Part shown: positions 45,480 to 56,440 of the stretch, in pieces | Layout: each line of letters opens with the position of its first letter | Numbering within the stretch: the stretch's first letter is position 1 | NCBI GenBank assembly: GCA_028023455.1 | Contig: JAQFVV010000143.1 | Span: forward strand, 1,032,001 to 1,096,000 | Reading direction: 5' to 3' | Length of the DNA: 64,000 bases | Source of the DNA: Epiperipatus broadwayi | Lineage: Eukaryota > Onychophora > Udeonychophora > Euonychophora > Peripatidae | The notes under the pieces: model-generated | Database searches by the model: none | What the model was told of the DNA's origin: nothing | Seen by the model: only the letters and a program-made list of their open reading frames with translations | Position numbers and translations under genes: made by a program

Positions 45480-48340
45480 TTGTTTTTATTATCTTTGTGG
45501 GTAACATGGTAGGCCTTTTTTGTTTTTATATGAATGTCAGAGATATGAGAACTAAATGTGTTCAAATTAAACAATTTTTGAAACAGAACATTTTGATCTT
45601 ATATTACTTATGAAATTTGGATAAATAAACAATTTCCTGATTGTTCTTTTTTTGATGATAGATTTAGTGTTTTGCAAACTGACAGATCTATGGAAAATAT
45701 TTCTCAAGGTATTGGTACTCTTATTTCTCTTCATAAATATGTTTTTTATAAAAAAAATTATTTTACTTCTTCTTTTTGTGAATCTACACATGGTGTGAAA
45801 TTACTTTAACTCATAATTTTAAATTTATTTTAGATAATGTTTACCTCAAGCCCCCATTTGTCACTGTTGGAGTTTGATTATTTTTTGACATCACTTGAAG
45901 ATTTTCTGATTGACTATGATAATGTTATTATTGCCGGTGATTTAAACATTCCAGATTTATATCCTGGTAGAATTACTACACACTTTTCTTTTTTGTCTTC
46001 TAAAGATTCTAGAATGTTACTGTTTTGTAAATTTTTAGGACTTAAGCAATATAACCCATTTGTTAACACCTCTCATCGTACTTTGGATATTTTATGTAAT
46101 TCAACAGTAGTTAATAATTTTCAATTTGCCTCTTTGTTGAATTTCCTATTGTTGCTCATCATCCATCTATTGAGTTTTATATTACCATTTGTCACTCAAA
46201 AGTTAATTGTTCTAATATTTTGAGAAAGGATTATGGAAAGGGTATGTTGCATTTTGTAAAAACTTTTCTAAGGTTAATTGGAATTTTTTATATTCTTATA
46301 ATGATATAAATCATTGCTTGGATAGGTTTTTAAAGATTCTTAATAGTTTTATTGATTTGTATATTCCTAATAAATTGCCTTTCCATAAGGGCTTTCCTTC
46401 TTGGTTTTCATACAATCTTATTAAGATTATTAAAAGGAAATCTTATCATCGCAGACTCTATTTTAAAACACAGAATATCTTTTTTTATAATAATTTTATT
46501 AATTTCAGAAGATTGGCTAAGCATGTTTGTAAAAGAGATTTGCAAAATTACATTAGAAAAATTGAGGTTAATATTTTTTCTAACCGTAAAGAATTTTGGG
46601 ATTTTATTAAGTCTGGTTTGGGTAAGAAAAGGATTCAAGCTACTCATGGTTTCACTTTAAGTGCAAATGACTTTTCCAAACATTTTACTGATGTATATTC
46701 TTCACATGATAGAATGTCTTCAAAAATCACATTATTTTGTAATTCTCCTACTGTTCGCTGCATGATTGATTATATTTCTAAGGATGATGTTCTTATGACT
46801 ATTAAGCAATTTAAAATTCATTCTAGTTTAGGAAATGATAATATACCTTCGTTTATTTACAAAGGTCTAGTTGTATTTATTGTAGGGTCTTTTGCATTTA
46901 TTTTTAATTTATCACTTAATTCTTGTGATTTTCCTAATTTTCTTAAGTATGCCAAAATGGTCCCAATTTTTCATATTGGCTCATGTGATTGTGTTAATAA
47001 CTATAGACCTATATCTGTTTTACATACTATTGCTAGAATTTTTGAAAGGTGTGTTTTATAATAAAACTATTTTAGATGTTAGTAAACTCATTTCCTCTTC
47101 ACAGCATATTTTTATTCCTAATAGATCTGTACAAACTAATTTGTTAACAATTTATGATCATATAGCACATGCAATTGAGGACCAGCAGAGACTTGATGTT
47201 ATTTATTTTGATTTATCAAAAGCTTTTGATAAAGTAAACCATAGCATTCTTCTTCACAAATTATAACAATTGGGTTTTTCTACCAAACTTATTTATTGGT
47301 TTCAATCCTTTCTTCATGGTCATATTGCATATATAAAATTTAATAATAATATTTAATCTAACTTTGAATGTAATTTGGGAGTTCCTCAGAGTAGTATTTT
47401 AGCACTTATGCTTTTTAACATTTATATGAATGACTTTAAGAATTGTTTAAAATCATCTTTTGTGCTATGCTGATGATTGTAAAATCTTCAGAAGAATCAC
47501 ATCAGTGATTGATTACACTCTTCTTCAAAATGATATAGATAATTTTAGTGCTTGGTGTGATCTAAATAATATGACTATTAATTTCAGTAAATGTTCCTTA
47601 GTCTCATACTCTAAAAAATCTGTGAAGTTGTACATTTTTTTTATTTTATTAACTCTCACAAAATTAATTCTAAGCCAATGAACATCACATGACTACCTCC
47701 TCTTATGTTTGTATATAACTGTTGTAGCCTGCTGTGTGTGGCAAAATATATAGTGAGTTTTGCCTGTTTTAATAAAATTAATTCTGTTGAATCTCAAAAA
47801 GATTTGGGAGTTATGTTTTTTAGCAATGGATCCTTTCTTCCTCATTTGGAAATGATTATTGGTAAAGCTTTAAAAATTATAGGTGCCATTCTAAGATATG
47901 GTTATTATTTCAGTGATGATAAATTCAAATTATTTTTGTCATTGGTTCTTCCCATCATTGAATATTGTTCAATCATTTGGAATCCTAGCTCTAAACAGGG
48001 ATGTAATTTATTACAATCAGTGTCTAATAAGTTTTCCAAATATGTTTCTCTGGGAAATAAAATTGTTGTTCATCTTTCTTTTAGAAAAAAATATAGAGAT
48101 CTTAAATATCTTTACAAAATTGTTAATAAAATAGTTCTATCTGACACAATTTCTACTATTATAATTAGATCTCATGTGCATGATACTTGGTCTGCTTCTA
48201 TTTGTTACATTAAAGTTTGTCAGTCCAATGTTCTTAAATTTTCTCCTTTATTTAGGCTTTATATAATCAGATTTATAGTAATACTAATCATTTCAATTTA
48301 GATTATAATCAATTTTGTAATATTATTAAATTTAAATGCC
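45480..48340 (+). pseudogene. LINE b1 ORF2: APE endonuclease and reverse transcriptase (CR1-like)
   Basis: A decayed ORF2. The endonuclease begins near 45508 (FYMNVRDMRTKC), with an ETW-like block around 45610 and IIAGDLNIPD at about 45930. The reverse transcriptase shows SFIYKG, NYRPISVLHTIARIFERC (to 47061), then in another frame NRSVQTNLL and DVIYFDLSKAFDKVNHSILL (47067-47266), GVPQSSILALMLFNIYMND and the active site LCYADD (about 47463). The C-terminal section is ESQKDLGVMFFSNGSFL onward to about 48300. Several frameshifts and stops are present. Copy A4 is inserted at 47672. NYRPIS, DLSKAFD and YADD place it in the CR1/Jockey group. Confidence 0.85.
47672..47773 (+). mobile_element. Family A element, copy A4 (102 bp, internally deleted)
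   Basis: A short insertion in LINE b1 ORF2 with a perfect 12-bp duplication aaaattaattct (47660-47671 and 47774-47785). It starts AAGCCAATGAACATCACATG and ends GAGTTTTGCCTGTTTTAAT, corresponding to the two ends of the family. The centre, including the ribozyme, is missing. Protein comparison with LINE b2 confirms that the flanks are contiguous without it. Confidence 0.75.
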
Positions 48341-48544
48341 ATTGTTGATTGGTTTAAATTGATTTTGTTTATGTATATATTTTTACTTTAGATTTTAAAA
48401 AATTTGTTACTTATCTTATAAAGAAATATGGCATATAATCATATTAATAATTTGCCATTTATACTCATTTATGTATATTACTGTATATTTGTTATGGTGC
48501 AATTCTATAATTGGCTTAATGCTGTAGTTTTGTATGGTAAATAA

Positions 48545-48600
48545 ATAAATTGAATTATTATTATTGTCATCATCATTATCATTATTATTTGATTATCATA
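48545..48600 (+). repeat. Trinucleotide tail of LINE b1
   Basis: LINE b1 ends with GAATTATTATTATTGTCATCATC and similar ATT/ATC repeats. LINE b2 ends the same way at about 54015, so the tail belongs to the element. Confidence 0.7.
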
Positions 48601-48738
48601 GATTATATCTTAAGCTAATCTAAAATTTGTTATTTTGTTGGAAGAAAATATGAAATAATTTTTTATAACTTTATTTGTAGGTATATAATCTATCATCAGA
48701 TTCAATTATTTTACTTGGATTGCTCTAATTTTAAAATT

Positions 48739-50358
48739 ATGGGACCTTATAAAAAACCGTGTCCTTTATGTAATGATTTAATTTATGGAAGCCAAAAAAA
48801 ATGTTAAATGCTCAATGGATTGTTCTTTTAAATTTCATATTGATTGTTTAATATCTAATAGTATGAATATTCTTAGAAATAATCGCTAGGATAATTTTGT
48901 ATGTCCAGCTCATTTAGAAGTATGTGAGAGTCTACAAGCATCTAATATAACAGCTAGAAATTCAGATATAGAAATGATGCTGATGAGTTAAAAATTGTTT
49001 GTGGAAAAAAATGTAATAGATCTTTCCATTTAAAGCGTATGCAACTAGAAGCTATAGATTTAAATTTATTAGTGATAAAGATTTCAATAATTTCGTGTGT
49101 TGATTGTCAAGATTTTGTTCAGGAAGGAAATATTTCTTGTTATGAAACAATTTTAAATGAGGGTCCTCCCTCTGGGCATGAAAATAGCCATGTTAGTAAT
49201 CATTGTTGCAGAACTTTACAGGTGCAGATTTCTGGTTTATTGTCCACTATAGCTAATTTAGCTAAAAAGATTGATAATCTCGCTAATGAGAATCAAAATT
49301 TGAAAACTATTATTTTGATAAATAGTGATTTTAAAGCAAGTGAAAAAATTTCTGGAGATAACATATCATTAGTTTCTACAAACATTAAATTTTCTAAAGT
49401 AGACAAAGAATATTGTGTAATTAATGATAAAATTTTTGCTTCCTCTCCCCCCATTTTTGAAGACAAAGGAAGTCAAACTCAAATTTCTATTTTTACTTCT
49501 GAAACAGAACTTGTGAATGAAAGTCGAAAAGTGAAGAGATTAAAAAGATAAAAATTAGGAAGAGTTTGCCTTTGCAAAATGAATTAAATAAAAGAAAAAT
49601 TGAGAAAAGTGTTGCTTCTATGGAACCAGGGAAAATAATTGCTGAAAATTTATCAACAATCTAATTTTGAAAAGGGAAATATTATTTCTAGTCTTGCATC
49701 TGTGGTCGAGAGGTCAGTGCGACTGCCTTGCACTTGCAGGCAGTTGCCCGGGTTGCTGGTTCGTGTCCCGGCCGATGCTATGACACTTAAAAAAATATAT
49801 ATATTATTTCTAATAATGCTATTAAAAAGTGAAGTTTTATCTCTGGGTCTAACTATAGAGAATAAAAATCTTAAAATAGAATATTTTAAAAATACAAAAG
49901 TTAACAGCAGCGGTCTTCATTAAAAAAAAGACATTGACTTAGAAGGTTTTGAATTAGTCACACATAAGAAAAGAAATGTAAAATCTAATGCATTTAACAA
50001 AAATGCTATAATAGGCAATCTTGCTGACAAACAATTAAAAGCTATTCCTGTTAAACAAAAATATAAAAGATTTTTTTTTTTGACTAGATTAAATCTAGAA
50101 GTTATATCAAAAGATGTAATTTCTTATATGACAGAAAAGCTAGATACATTCTATGGTATGTCATAAATTTATATCTGCAAATAAATTTTATTCATTTTAT
50201 ATTTCTGTAAAAGAAAATGACATGAATGAAATAATTAACTCAAATTTTTGGGTATCAGGCATTTATATATATCCATTTTATGGGAAATTAAATAAAGATT
50301 TAATTGTTAATGAACAAATAAAAGATCAGGTAGTTGAGGATAATATTAGTAATGCATA
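48739..50358 (+). pseudogene. LINE b2 ORF1: paired PHD-type fingers and coiled coil
   Basis: ORF1 of a second CR1-like LINE, homologous in layout to b1. It starts at ATG 48739 (MGPYKKPCPLCNDLIYG). The first PHD-like finger continues after a frameshift with KCSMDCSFKFHIDCL and FVCPAH. A second one reads IVCGKKCNRSFHLKR followed by ISCVDCQDF. A predicted coiled coil follows (LLSTIANLAKKIDNLANENQ, about 49236-49300), then a charged tail. A SINE splits the gene at 49691-49800. The end (50153-50358, FYSFYISVKENDMNEIINSN) is similar to the end of b1 ORF1 (FYISVPAHKHNEIISPNLW). Confidence 0.75.
49691..49800 (+). mobile_element. tRNA-derived SINE, copy 5, in LINE b2 ORF1
   Basis: A 110-bp insertion with a perfect 12-bp duplication atattatttcta (49679-49690 and 49801-49812). 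The A-box region is TGGTCGAGAGGTC, followed by a hairpin ACTGCC...GGCAGT, the B box CTGGTTCGTGTCC, then CCGGCCGATGCTATGACACTT and an A-run. It is the best preserved head of the five copies. The arm sequence differs from copies 1 and 4, which have CTTACAA. Confidence 0.88.
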
Positions 50359-51379
50359 ATGGATTATTGCATTTATAAAGATTATAAAAAAAATTTAAAA
50401 AATTATTCACATAAGTTAATTAATAAAAGTAATATTTTCTGTTGTTATATGCAAAATGTTAGAGGGTTAAGAACTAAATGTCAGTTATTGAAACATGCTA
50501 TTCTTACAGAAGAATATGATCTAATAGCCTTGACAGAAACATAGTTGAATGATCAATTTGTTACTGATCATATTGTGGATCATAGATAATTACTATATAA
50601 ACATGATTGTGTAAACTCTAAGCTTTTAAGAGGTGGAGGTGTTTTATTGGCTGTTAAAAACAACATTGTAACAAAGCAAGTAAATATAGAACTAAATTTT
50701 GTTGATTCTATTTGGATTGAAATGATATTAGGATCTCAATTGTTTTTGGTTGGTAATATATATATATTCCTCCTTATATTAATATAATTGAAATAAATAA
50801 TGATTTGGAGAAATTGGAAAAATATTTACTTAATTATAAGCATAATATTTTGATCTTGGGTGACTTTAATGCACAATATGTAATGACAGCAGATGAAACA
50901 ACTGAATTATGCAATAATGAAATAAATAAAGAACAAATAATTATAGAATTTATGAATATAACTGATGTAATATAAAGAAATCAGTTAAGAAATAATAATG
51001 GAAGTATTCTAGATTTTATATTAATTAACTTTAATGATGTAGATGTGAAGCATAATGTACAGCCATTATCGAAAAAAGATGCTCACCATTTAGCAATTGA
51101 GTTTTTTGTTTATGTCAAACACTTATCATTAAATAAGGATGTGATAACTTCAAATAAAAATTATAAACTTGGTGATTATTATAATTTATATTGTGATATC
51201 AAGTATGCTAATTGGGACCAAATATATTGTTCCCCAAATATAAATGTGGCAGTAAATCTGTTTCAAAAAATTATGCAAAACATTTTAAATAATAGAATAC
51301 CATTATGCTATGAATCATCTAAAAAATATCCTTCTTCGTTCTCTAAGAAATTGATTTGTATTTACAAAAGAAAACATAA

Positions 51380-51786
51380 TATTTAAAACAGCATTACGCT
51401 GTTGCACATGCGCTTTGAAGATTTTAACTATAAACAAATGAATACTAACACTTAACCACATGATGAAGTCTTTGGAAAAGATAGAATGGCCATCTATATT
51501 TTTGAACCCAAATGCTTTTGTATGGGTGAATCTTAAGTATTTGAAAGTGAAAGCGTGAATATATTAAATAATCACTTTAAATTATTATTACATGCTTGAA
51601 CGAAAGACGCTAATGAAATTTACTAGAATTTATGATACGTCATTATTCTTATTTGATATTAAATGTATGTAAATAAATCATTTTTATATAGCGCGATGTT
51701 TGTAAACTGTAATATTTAAAACAGCATTACGCTGTTGCACATGCGCTTTGAAGATTTTAACTATAAACGAATGAATACTATAAACG
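51380..51786. mobile_element. Family C element inserted in LINE b2
   Basis: A 407-bp insertion with a perfect 13-bp duplication aaagaaaacataa (51367-51379 and 51787-51799). It contains 1.2 units with a 333-bp period: the first block TTTAAAACAGCATTACGCTG recurs at 51714. A small hairpin ACAGC-ATTAC-GCTGT opens each unit. It is clearly related to the array at 25888-27825. No convincing ribozyme core was found. Confidence 0.82.
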
Positions 51787-52201
51787 AAAGAAAACATAAG
51801 TTATTTAAGAAATCAGGATCAATAATATGTTATAATAACTTTATAAATTTTAGATTATTTAAAATCATAGAAAAAAATATTTCAAAAGATATATTGAGAA
51901 ACTAAAGGACAACATAAATTGCAATTCAGATTACTTTTGATCATTCATTAAAAAGCATTCTGGTGTAAAAAATAAAATGTCAATTGATAATGGGAGTCTT
52001 ACAGCTGATGATTTGGCCAACTATTTCTCATCATGTACAAGGGAAAATGCGCTATCTAAATCGTATACTGCTTTTAAAAGTAAGGATTTGATAGTTATTG
52101 AGTCATTAAATTATAATGACATTTTATTAGCAATAAAACAGCTTAAAAATAAAAAAAAGTTTTGGATGTGATATGTTACCTGTTTTTATTTATAAAGGAT
52201 G

Positions 52202-52350
52202 TGATGAGTGCTGGTTCAGCATGAAATGCATCTTGGGGGTTATTTATCTTTTATTGCATCTTTATTTATATGAAATTATGAAATAAATAAAAAATAGAGA
52301 AATATGAAAGTTGTCTATTTACATAAAGCATGTGCTGAACTGCTAGCTCT
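52202..52350 (+). mobile_element. Family B-like insertion in LINE b2 reverse transcriptase
   Basis: Reverse-transcriptase sequence (FIYKGC) stops near 52200 and is replaced by TGATGAGTGCTGGTTCAGCA, the family B motif, for about 150-180 bp before coding resumes near 52360. Stem II (GTGCTG-GTT-CAGCAT), GAAAT-GC-ATC and a TTGGGG strand are present. The first base of the catalytic box is G instead of C, and the 5' strand of stem I is missing because the LINE junction lies there. Right boundary approximate. Confidence 0.6.
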
Positions 52351-53600
52351 GGTACTTTGTTATATTTTTAATATCTTTTAGAGCAGAGTATTTTTCCTGA
52401 TTCATGGAAAGTTGCAAAAGTTATACCAATACCAAAAGTCAATTCAAATGATGTTGGTAATTATAGACCTATTTCATTATTATGTATAGCTGGAAAAATC
52501 TTTGAAAAATGTGTGTATAATAAGATAATAGATAAAGTATGTAAATCTTTATCTAAAACACAACATGGTTTTATTCCAGGTGGATCTGTTGAGACTAATT
52601 TGATACATATTCAAGATGCTATTGCAAATGCAATTGATAACAGATTACAGCTAGATGTGATTTATTTTGATTTAAGCAAAGCATTTGACTGAGTAGATCA
52701 CTCTAGATTGATTAGTAAGTTACACATTATTCATTTTAGTTTTGATCTTTTGCAGTGGTTTGTATCTTTTGTCACAAATAGACCTAATTTTGTATCTTTT
52801 GGGTCTGCAAAATCATACACATGTTGTAGTAATGTTGGGGTGCCTCAAGGAAATATATTTGGATTACAGCTTTTTTCAGTTTATTCTTTGGATATAGAGC
52901 AGTGTGTAAGTGGTTCTGACATTCTTTGCTTTGCAGATGATATTAAACTATATAAGACTATTAATAATTTTGATGACCAGAAGATTCTGCAGTCTGATAT
53001 CAAAAGATTTCAGGATTGGTGTGTAAGAAACTATATGGAAATTAACATTAAAAATTGTTGTGTCATATTGTTTTCTAAAAAATCATCTACAACTAAGTTT
53101 AATTATATGCTAAACTCAAAAAGTATTTCAAGAAAAGAATATCATAAAGATTTAGGTATTATTTTTAATAATAATGGAACATTTATTAATAATATTCAAA
53201 ATATTATTACAAAAAATTATAAAATAATGGGTTTAATTCTCAAAAATTGTAAAATTAAGAAAAATACATGTGAATATTTGTTTCATACATTGGTTTTACC
53301 TGTTTTAAATTATAAATCTTTGATCTGGAACTCATGTAAATTAAGTAATAGATTAGCAATGGAAAAGGTTTATAAAAAGTTTTTAAGGTATATTAAATCA
53401 GAAATAATATGTGATGACAATGCACTCTACAAAAGACGAATCTATACTGATATGAAGTACATAAAAAAATTACATCAGGTATAATAGATGTGAGACGTTG
53501 CCAAACAACATATAAAGATAAAGGATACAAGATTAAAAAATTTGTATTATATTCCAAAATTTAAAAGTGAAACATTAAAAAATTCAGCATTATTAAGATT

Positions 53601-53848
53601 CACATGATCACCATCTCATACTAGCACATAATTGTTGTAAACAAAGGCAAAATTCTCCATTAGATCCTAAGATCTAGGTGCAGTGCTCTCAGATCCAAGG
53701 CTCCTCACTGATGATGGCCACAAGCCAGAAACTAGTCTGGGGATTTTGGATGAGTAGGCACTAGATAGGGATTTTATGCACAAGCATCCATTGATTACTC
53801 TGGTTAGCAAAGGGTGGCACTACTGTATGGAGAGTTTTGCCTTTGTTT
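53601..53848 (+). mobile_element. Family A element, copy A5, in LINE b2 ORF2
   Basis: A 248-bp insertion with a perfect 13-bp duplication cattattaagatt (53588-53600 and 53849-53861). Removing it joins the LINE reading SALLR to LCRLYNKY, confirming both ends. It starts CACATGATCACCATCTCAT, has inner inverted repeats AAACAAAGGCAAAATTCTCC (53639) and GGAGAGTTTTGCCTTTGTTT (53829-53848), and encodes an intact hammerhead. There is no open reading frame of its own. Confidence 0.9.
53693..53751 (+). ncRNA. Type I hammerhead ribozyme (A5)
   Basis: Core: CTGATGA (53708-53714), stem II TGGC-CACAA-GCCA (53715-53727), GAAA (53728-53731), stem III AC-TA-GT with two pairs, and cleavage triplet GTC (53735-53737, cut after C53737). 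Stem I: inner TCCTCA (53702-53707) with TGGGGA (53738-53743), six pairs; internal loop GGC/TTT region; outer ATCCAA (53693-53698) with TTGGAT (53746-53751), six pairs. All invariant hammerhead bases are present. The internal loop in stem I is where natural hammerheads place their tertiary contact with loop II. Confidence 0.88.
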
Positions 53849-54007
53849 CATTATTAAGATTATGTAGATTGTATAATAAATACTTTAATGCTGTTAATAT
53901 ATTTGAAACAGATAATAGAACCTTTAGGACTATTGTGCAAAAAGCTCTGCAAATGCTTTGTGAACTAGATTAGCTGTGCATTTTTGTTTGGATGTAATAT
54001 CTGTTAA

Positions 54008-54089
54008 ATGTACTAAATTAAATTATTATTATTATTGTTGTTGTCGGCGGCCTTGGTGTCATTGTCGTCATCACTGTCATTGTTGTTAT
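54008..54089. repeat. Trinucleotide tract shared by LINE b2 and a3 ends
   Basis: ATT/GTT/GTC-type triplet repeats form the 3' tail of plus-strand LINE b2 and run directly into the 3' end of minus-strand LINE a3, so the two elements meet tail to tail. Confidence 0.75.
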
Positions 54090-56345
54090 ATTTCAAAAAG
54101 AAGTTTTATTAGTCAAAAGAGTGTTACATAGCTTTTCTTTTGCATACATATGTTTACATTTGCAATTGTCAGGTTTACATTAACAGTTTGATGTATATGG
54201 AAATTAAAAAGTCAAGAGAGAACAAGAGTTGGTTACAACCTTCAAAGGATATGACATTAATGTACATAGTGTATTACTACATTTGCTTAAGTTTATCAGT
54301 TGTGTGTGTGAGTTCAATTTACAACAGAAAAGCAAGGTAATTTTAATAATTATTACATATTGATTACATATATATGAAATACCTACAATTTTGATTTTTA
54401 CAGATATGTATTTGTTCAGATCCATGTTGTGTCATTATCCAGGTTATGGTTGATTTTGATATTATACCTGTCCATGAATATATTCTTTTTGGTTTTTGGT
54501 GCACACAACTACCATGAAGTGTTACTATGATTTATTAAACTGATTGTTTATATGATTTGTTAAATATATTGTTTCCATGTTGCTAGGTTTGTATTTGCAA
54601 GCTATGTGAGTTGGTCATTGACTCATTGCAGTTATCATTGATTGCTGCTTAATAAGCAGTGACCAAGTTGACACAAATAGTTGCAATTTTGATATAAGTT
54701 TGTCTCTATTTGCCTAGTCAGAATGTGCTTCTTGTGCACCAAAAGTCATATAAAACAAATGTGGCTGCCCTTATATTTGGGGTTGATTTACCTTGATATG
54801 CACTTTTAATCTGATCTACTGTAGTATTCAGTCATCTGTGTCACACATTATATTCCTTATTTGCTTCAGTGCTGTACATTGGTATATGAGATGTTGTAAC
54901 ATCTCTTCAGCCCAATGGTATTATCCACAAAATGGATCAATTGAAAAGTACATTCTCCTATTATGTAAAAAAATGTGTGGTTGGCATGGCAAGGAGATTA
55001 ATTTTTAATAATGAAATCAAAGTACTTGAGTTCCAATGCCCATTCTTTGTACTTTTTAATAATTTCTTATTGTTTATTCCTAGCATTGGAGGAGTGACAT
55101 TGTTTTTTTGTTCCTGATGTGTAAAGTTATATATATTCCAGTATATATATTTATCTGTGTATTGTTCAGTTATATTAGATGTCTTCTTGTATTGATAGAT
55201 CATTGATGTAATATATTGCTGCTGTCATTGATGTAATATATTGCTGCTGTGGAGGTGTGTGTCAATAGGATCAATTTGGATCAGGCAATTGAGCTTTGGA
55301 AATTGTTTTATTATTGCAATTATAAAGTTTTTTGATTTTTGCCCATGAAATGTGTTAATATTATGTAGTCCCAGCCCATTCTTTATGAGGGGTTGGTTTA
55401 TCCATCCTGTTGATAGTGCAACTGTTTTCTTTGACCATAAGAGTTGATTACATATTGGTTTAATTTGTTGACTGAATTTTTTAGAAAATGTTATGATTGG
55501 TTGATAATAGGTTATTTTTGTAATTATGAGTTGGTTTATTAGCTGTACTGTGGAGTATATTGAAAGATAGGTTTTTTATAGTGAGTTAGCAATGTGTTGT
55601 GATTCATCCTTCAGTTAGTTCTGTATATGCCATCTCATATCAATTATCCCCAGATGGAATGGAAATCCTAGAAACAGAGTCAGTTTTGATTGATGTATGT
55701 GTATAGTTTACCTGTTAGAAGTGACCATGCTGTTGTCTTTGCTGAGTTAAATGTTAGCATATATTTCTTTGTATATTCCTGTAATATTTTTTATTATTGA
55801 AGCAACTGCTTTTTTGAGGATAGAAAGACCATTATATCATCCATATATGATATACATTTTATGTGTTGTGTTGTTCCAGGTATTTGTATTTCAGTAAATG
55901 CTTGCTATATTTTTTTGTAGAATGAGGTTAATATATAATATGAATAGCAGTGCATTGAGGGGTGATCCCTGTGATATGGATTGTGTGGGAGTGAATGATC
56001 AGAAGTAGGTTTGTTATTAAATAACAATTGTGTTTTAACACCAGTATTTTTAAGCATTTGCATGAAGTATGGGAGATGTCTATTGAATCAAATGCAGACT
56101 CAATGTCCAGTTGGACTACTATTGGCCTATATTTTTTCTTTTGTCTTACCGAATTTAATATTGCCTTGAAGAATGTTGCTGCCTGAATTGTTGATGAATT
56201 TTTTTTGTAAATTAATTTTTTGAAATTAGTGACATTATATATGGTTCTGTTCCATTCTTTATAATTTTTTCTATAATTTTTATTGATAGGGGACCCATAG
56301 ATATTGGCCGTAGATTACTTAGTTGGGGAGTATGTACTGGCTTCT
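54090..56345 (-). pseudogene. LINE a3, 5'-truncated, YMDD clade
   Basis: A minus-strand ORF2 fragment plus 3' UTR. Moving 5' to 3': fingers region near 56280, TPTQSISQGSPLNALLFILYIN (about 55920-56010), an active site in which a YMDD can be read (about 55830-55840), INQPLIKNGLGLHNIN (about 55340-55410), SNITEQYTDKYIYWNIYNFT and PPMLGINNKKLLK (54961-55203), and the LAMPTTHFF end. Many stops and shifts. It is the closest relative of LINE a2 and serves to define the insertion in a2. The 5' end stops at a trinucleotide tract. Confidence 0.75.
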
Positions 56346-56440
56346 AGTTGAATAATAATAATAATATTTATTATTATCATCATCATCATCATTATTATTG
56401 TTGTTTTTATTGTTGTCATCATCATCATCACCATCATTGT
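56346..56440. repeat. ATT/ATC trinucleotide tract (tail of LINE a4)
   Basis: Mixed AAT, ATT, ATC and GTT repeats between the truncated 5' end of LINE a3 and the 3' end of LINE a4. Confidence 0.8.

Larger units (their letters stand above)
50359..53973 (+). pseudogene. LINE b2 ORF2: APE endonuclease and reverse transcriptase (CR1-like)
   Basis: The endonuclease spans about 50450-51110: MQNVRGLRTKC, ALTET, GGGVLLAVK, ILGDFNAQY, NGSILDFIL and DAHH where SDHH is usual. The reverse transcriptase begins with the LAIKQLK block (52127), continues after an insertion with PDSWKVAKVIPIPKV and NYRPISLLCIAGKIFEKCV, then GFIPGGSVETNL, DVIYFDLSKAFD followed by an in-frame TGA (52690), GVPQGNIFGLQLFSVYSLD and the active site CFADD (about 52935). 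The end reads SALLRLCRLYNKYFN to a stop at 53973. Three insertions interrupt it: family C at 51380, a family B-like element at about 52202, and family A copy A5 at 53601. Confidence 0.85.

Noticed and set aside
47468-47480. CTGATGA in the LINE b1 reverse transcriptase
   Set aside because: It overlaps the YADD codons and lacks any hammerhead pairing.
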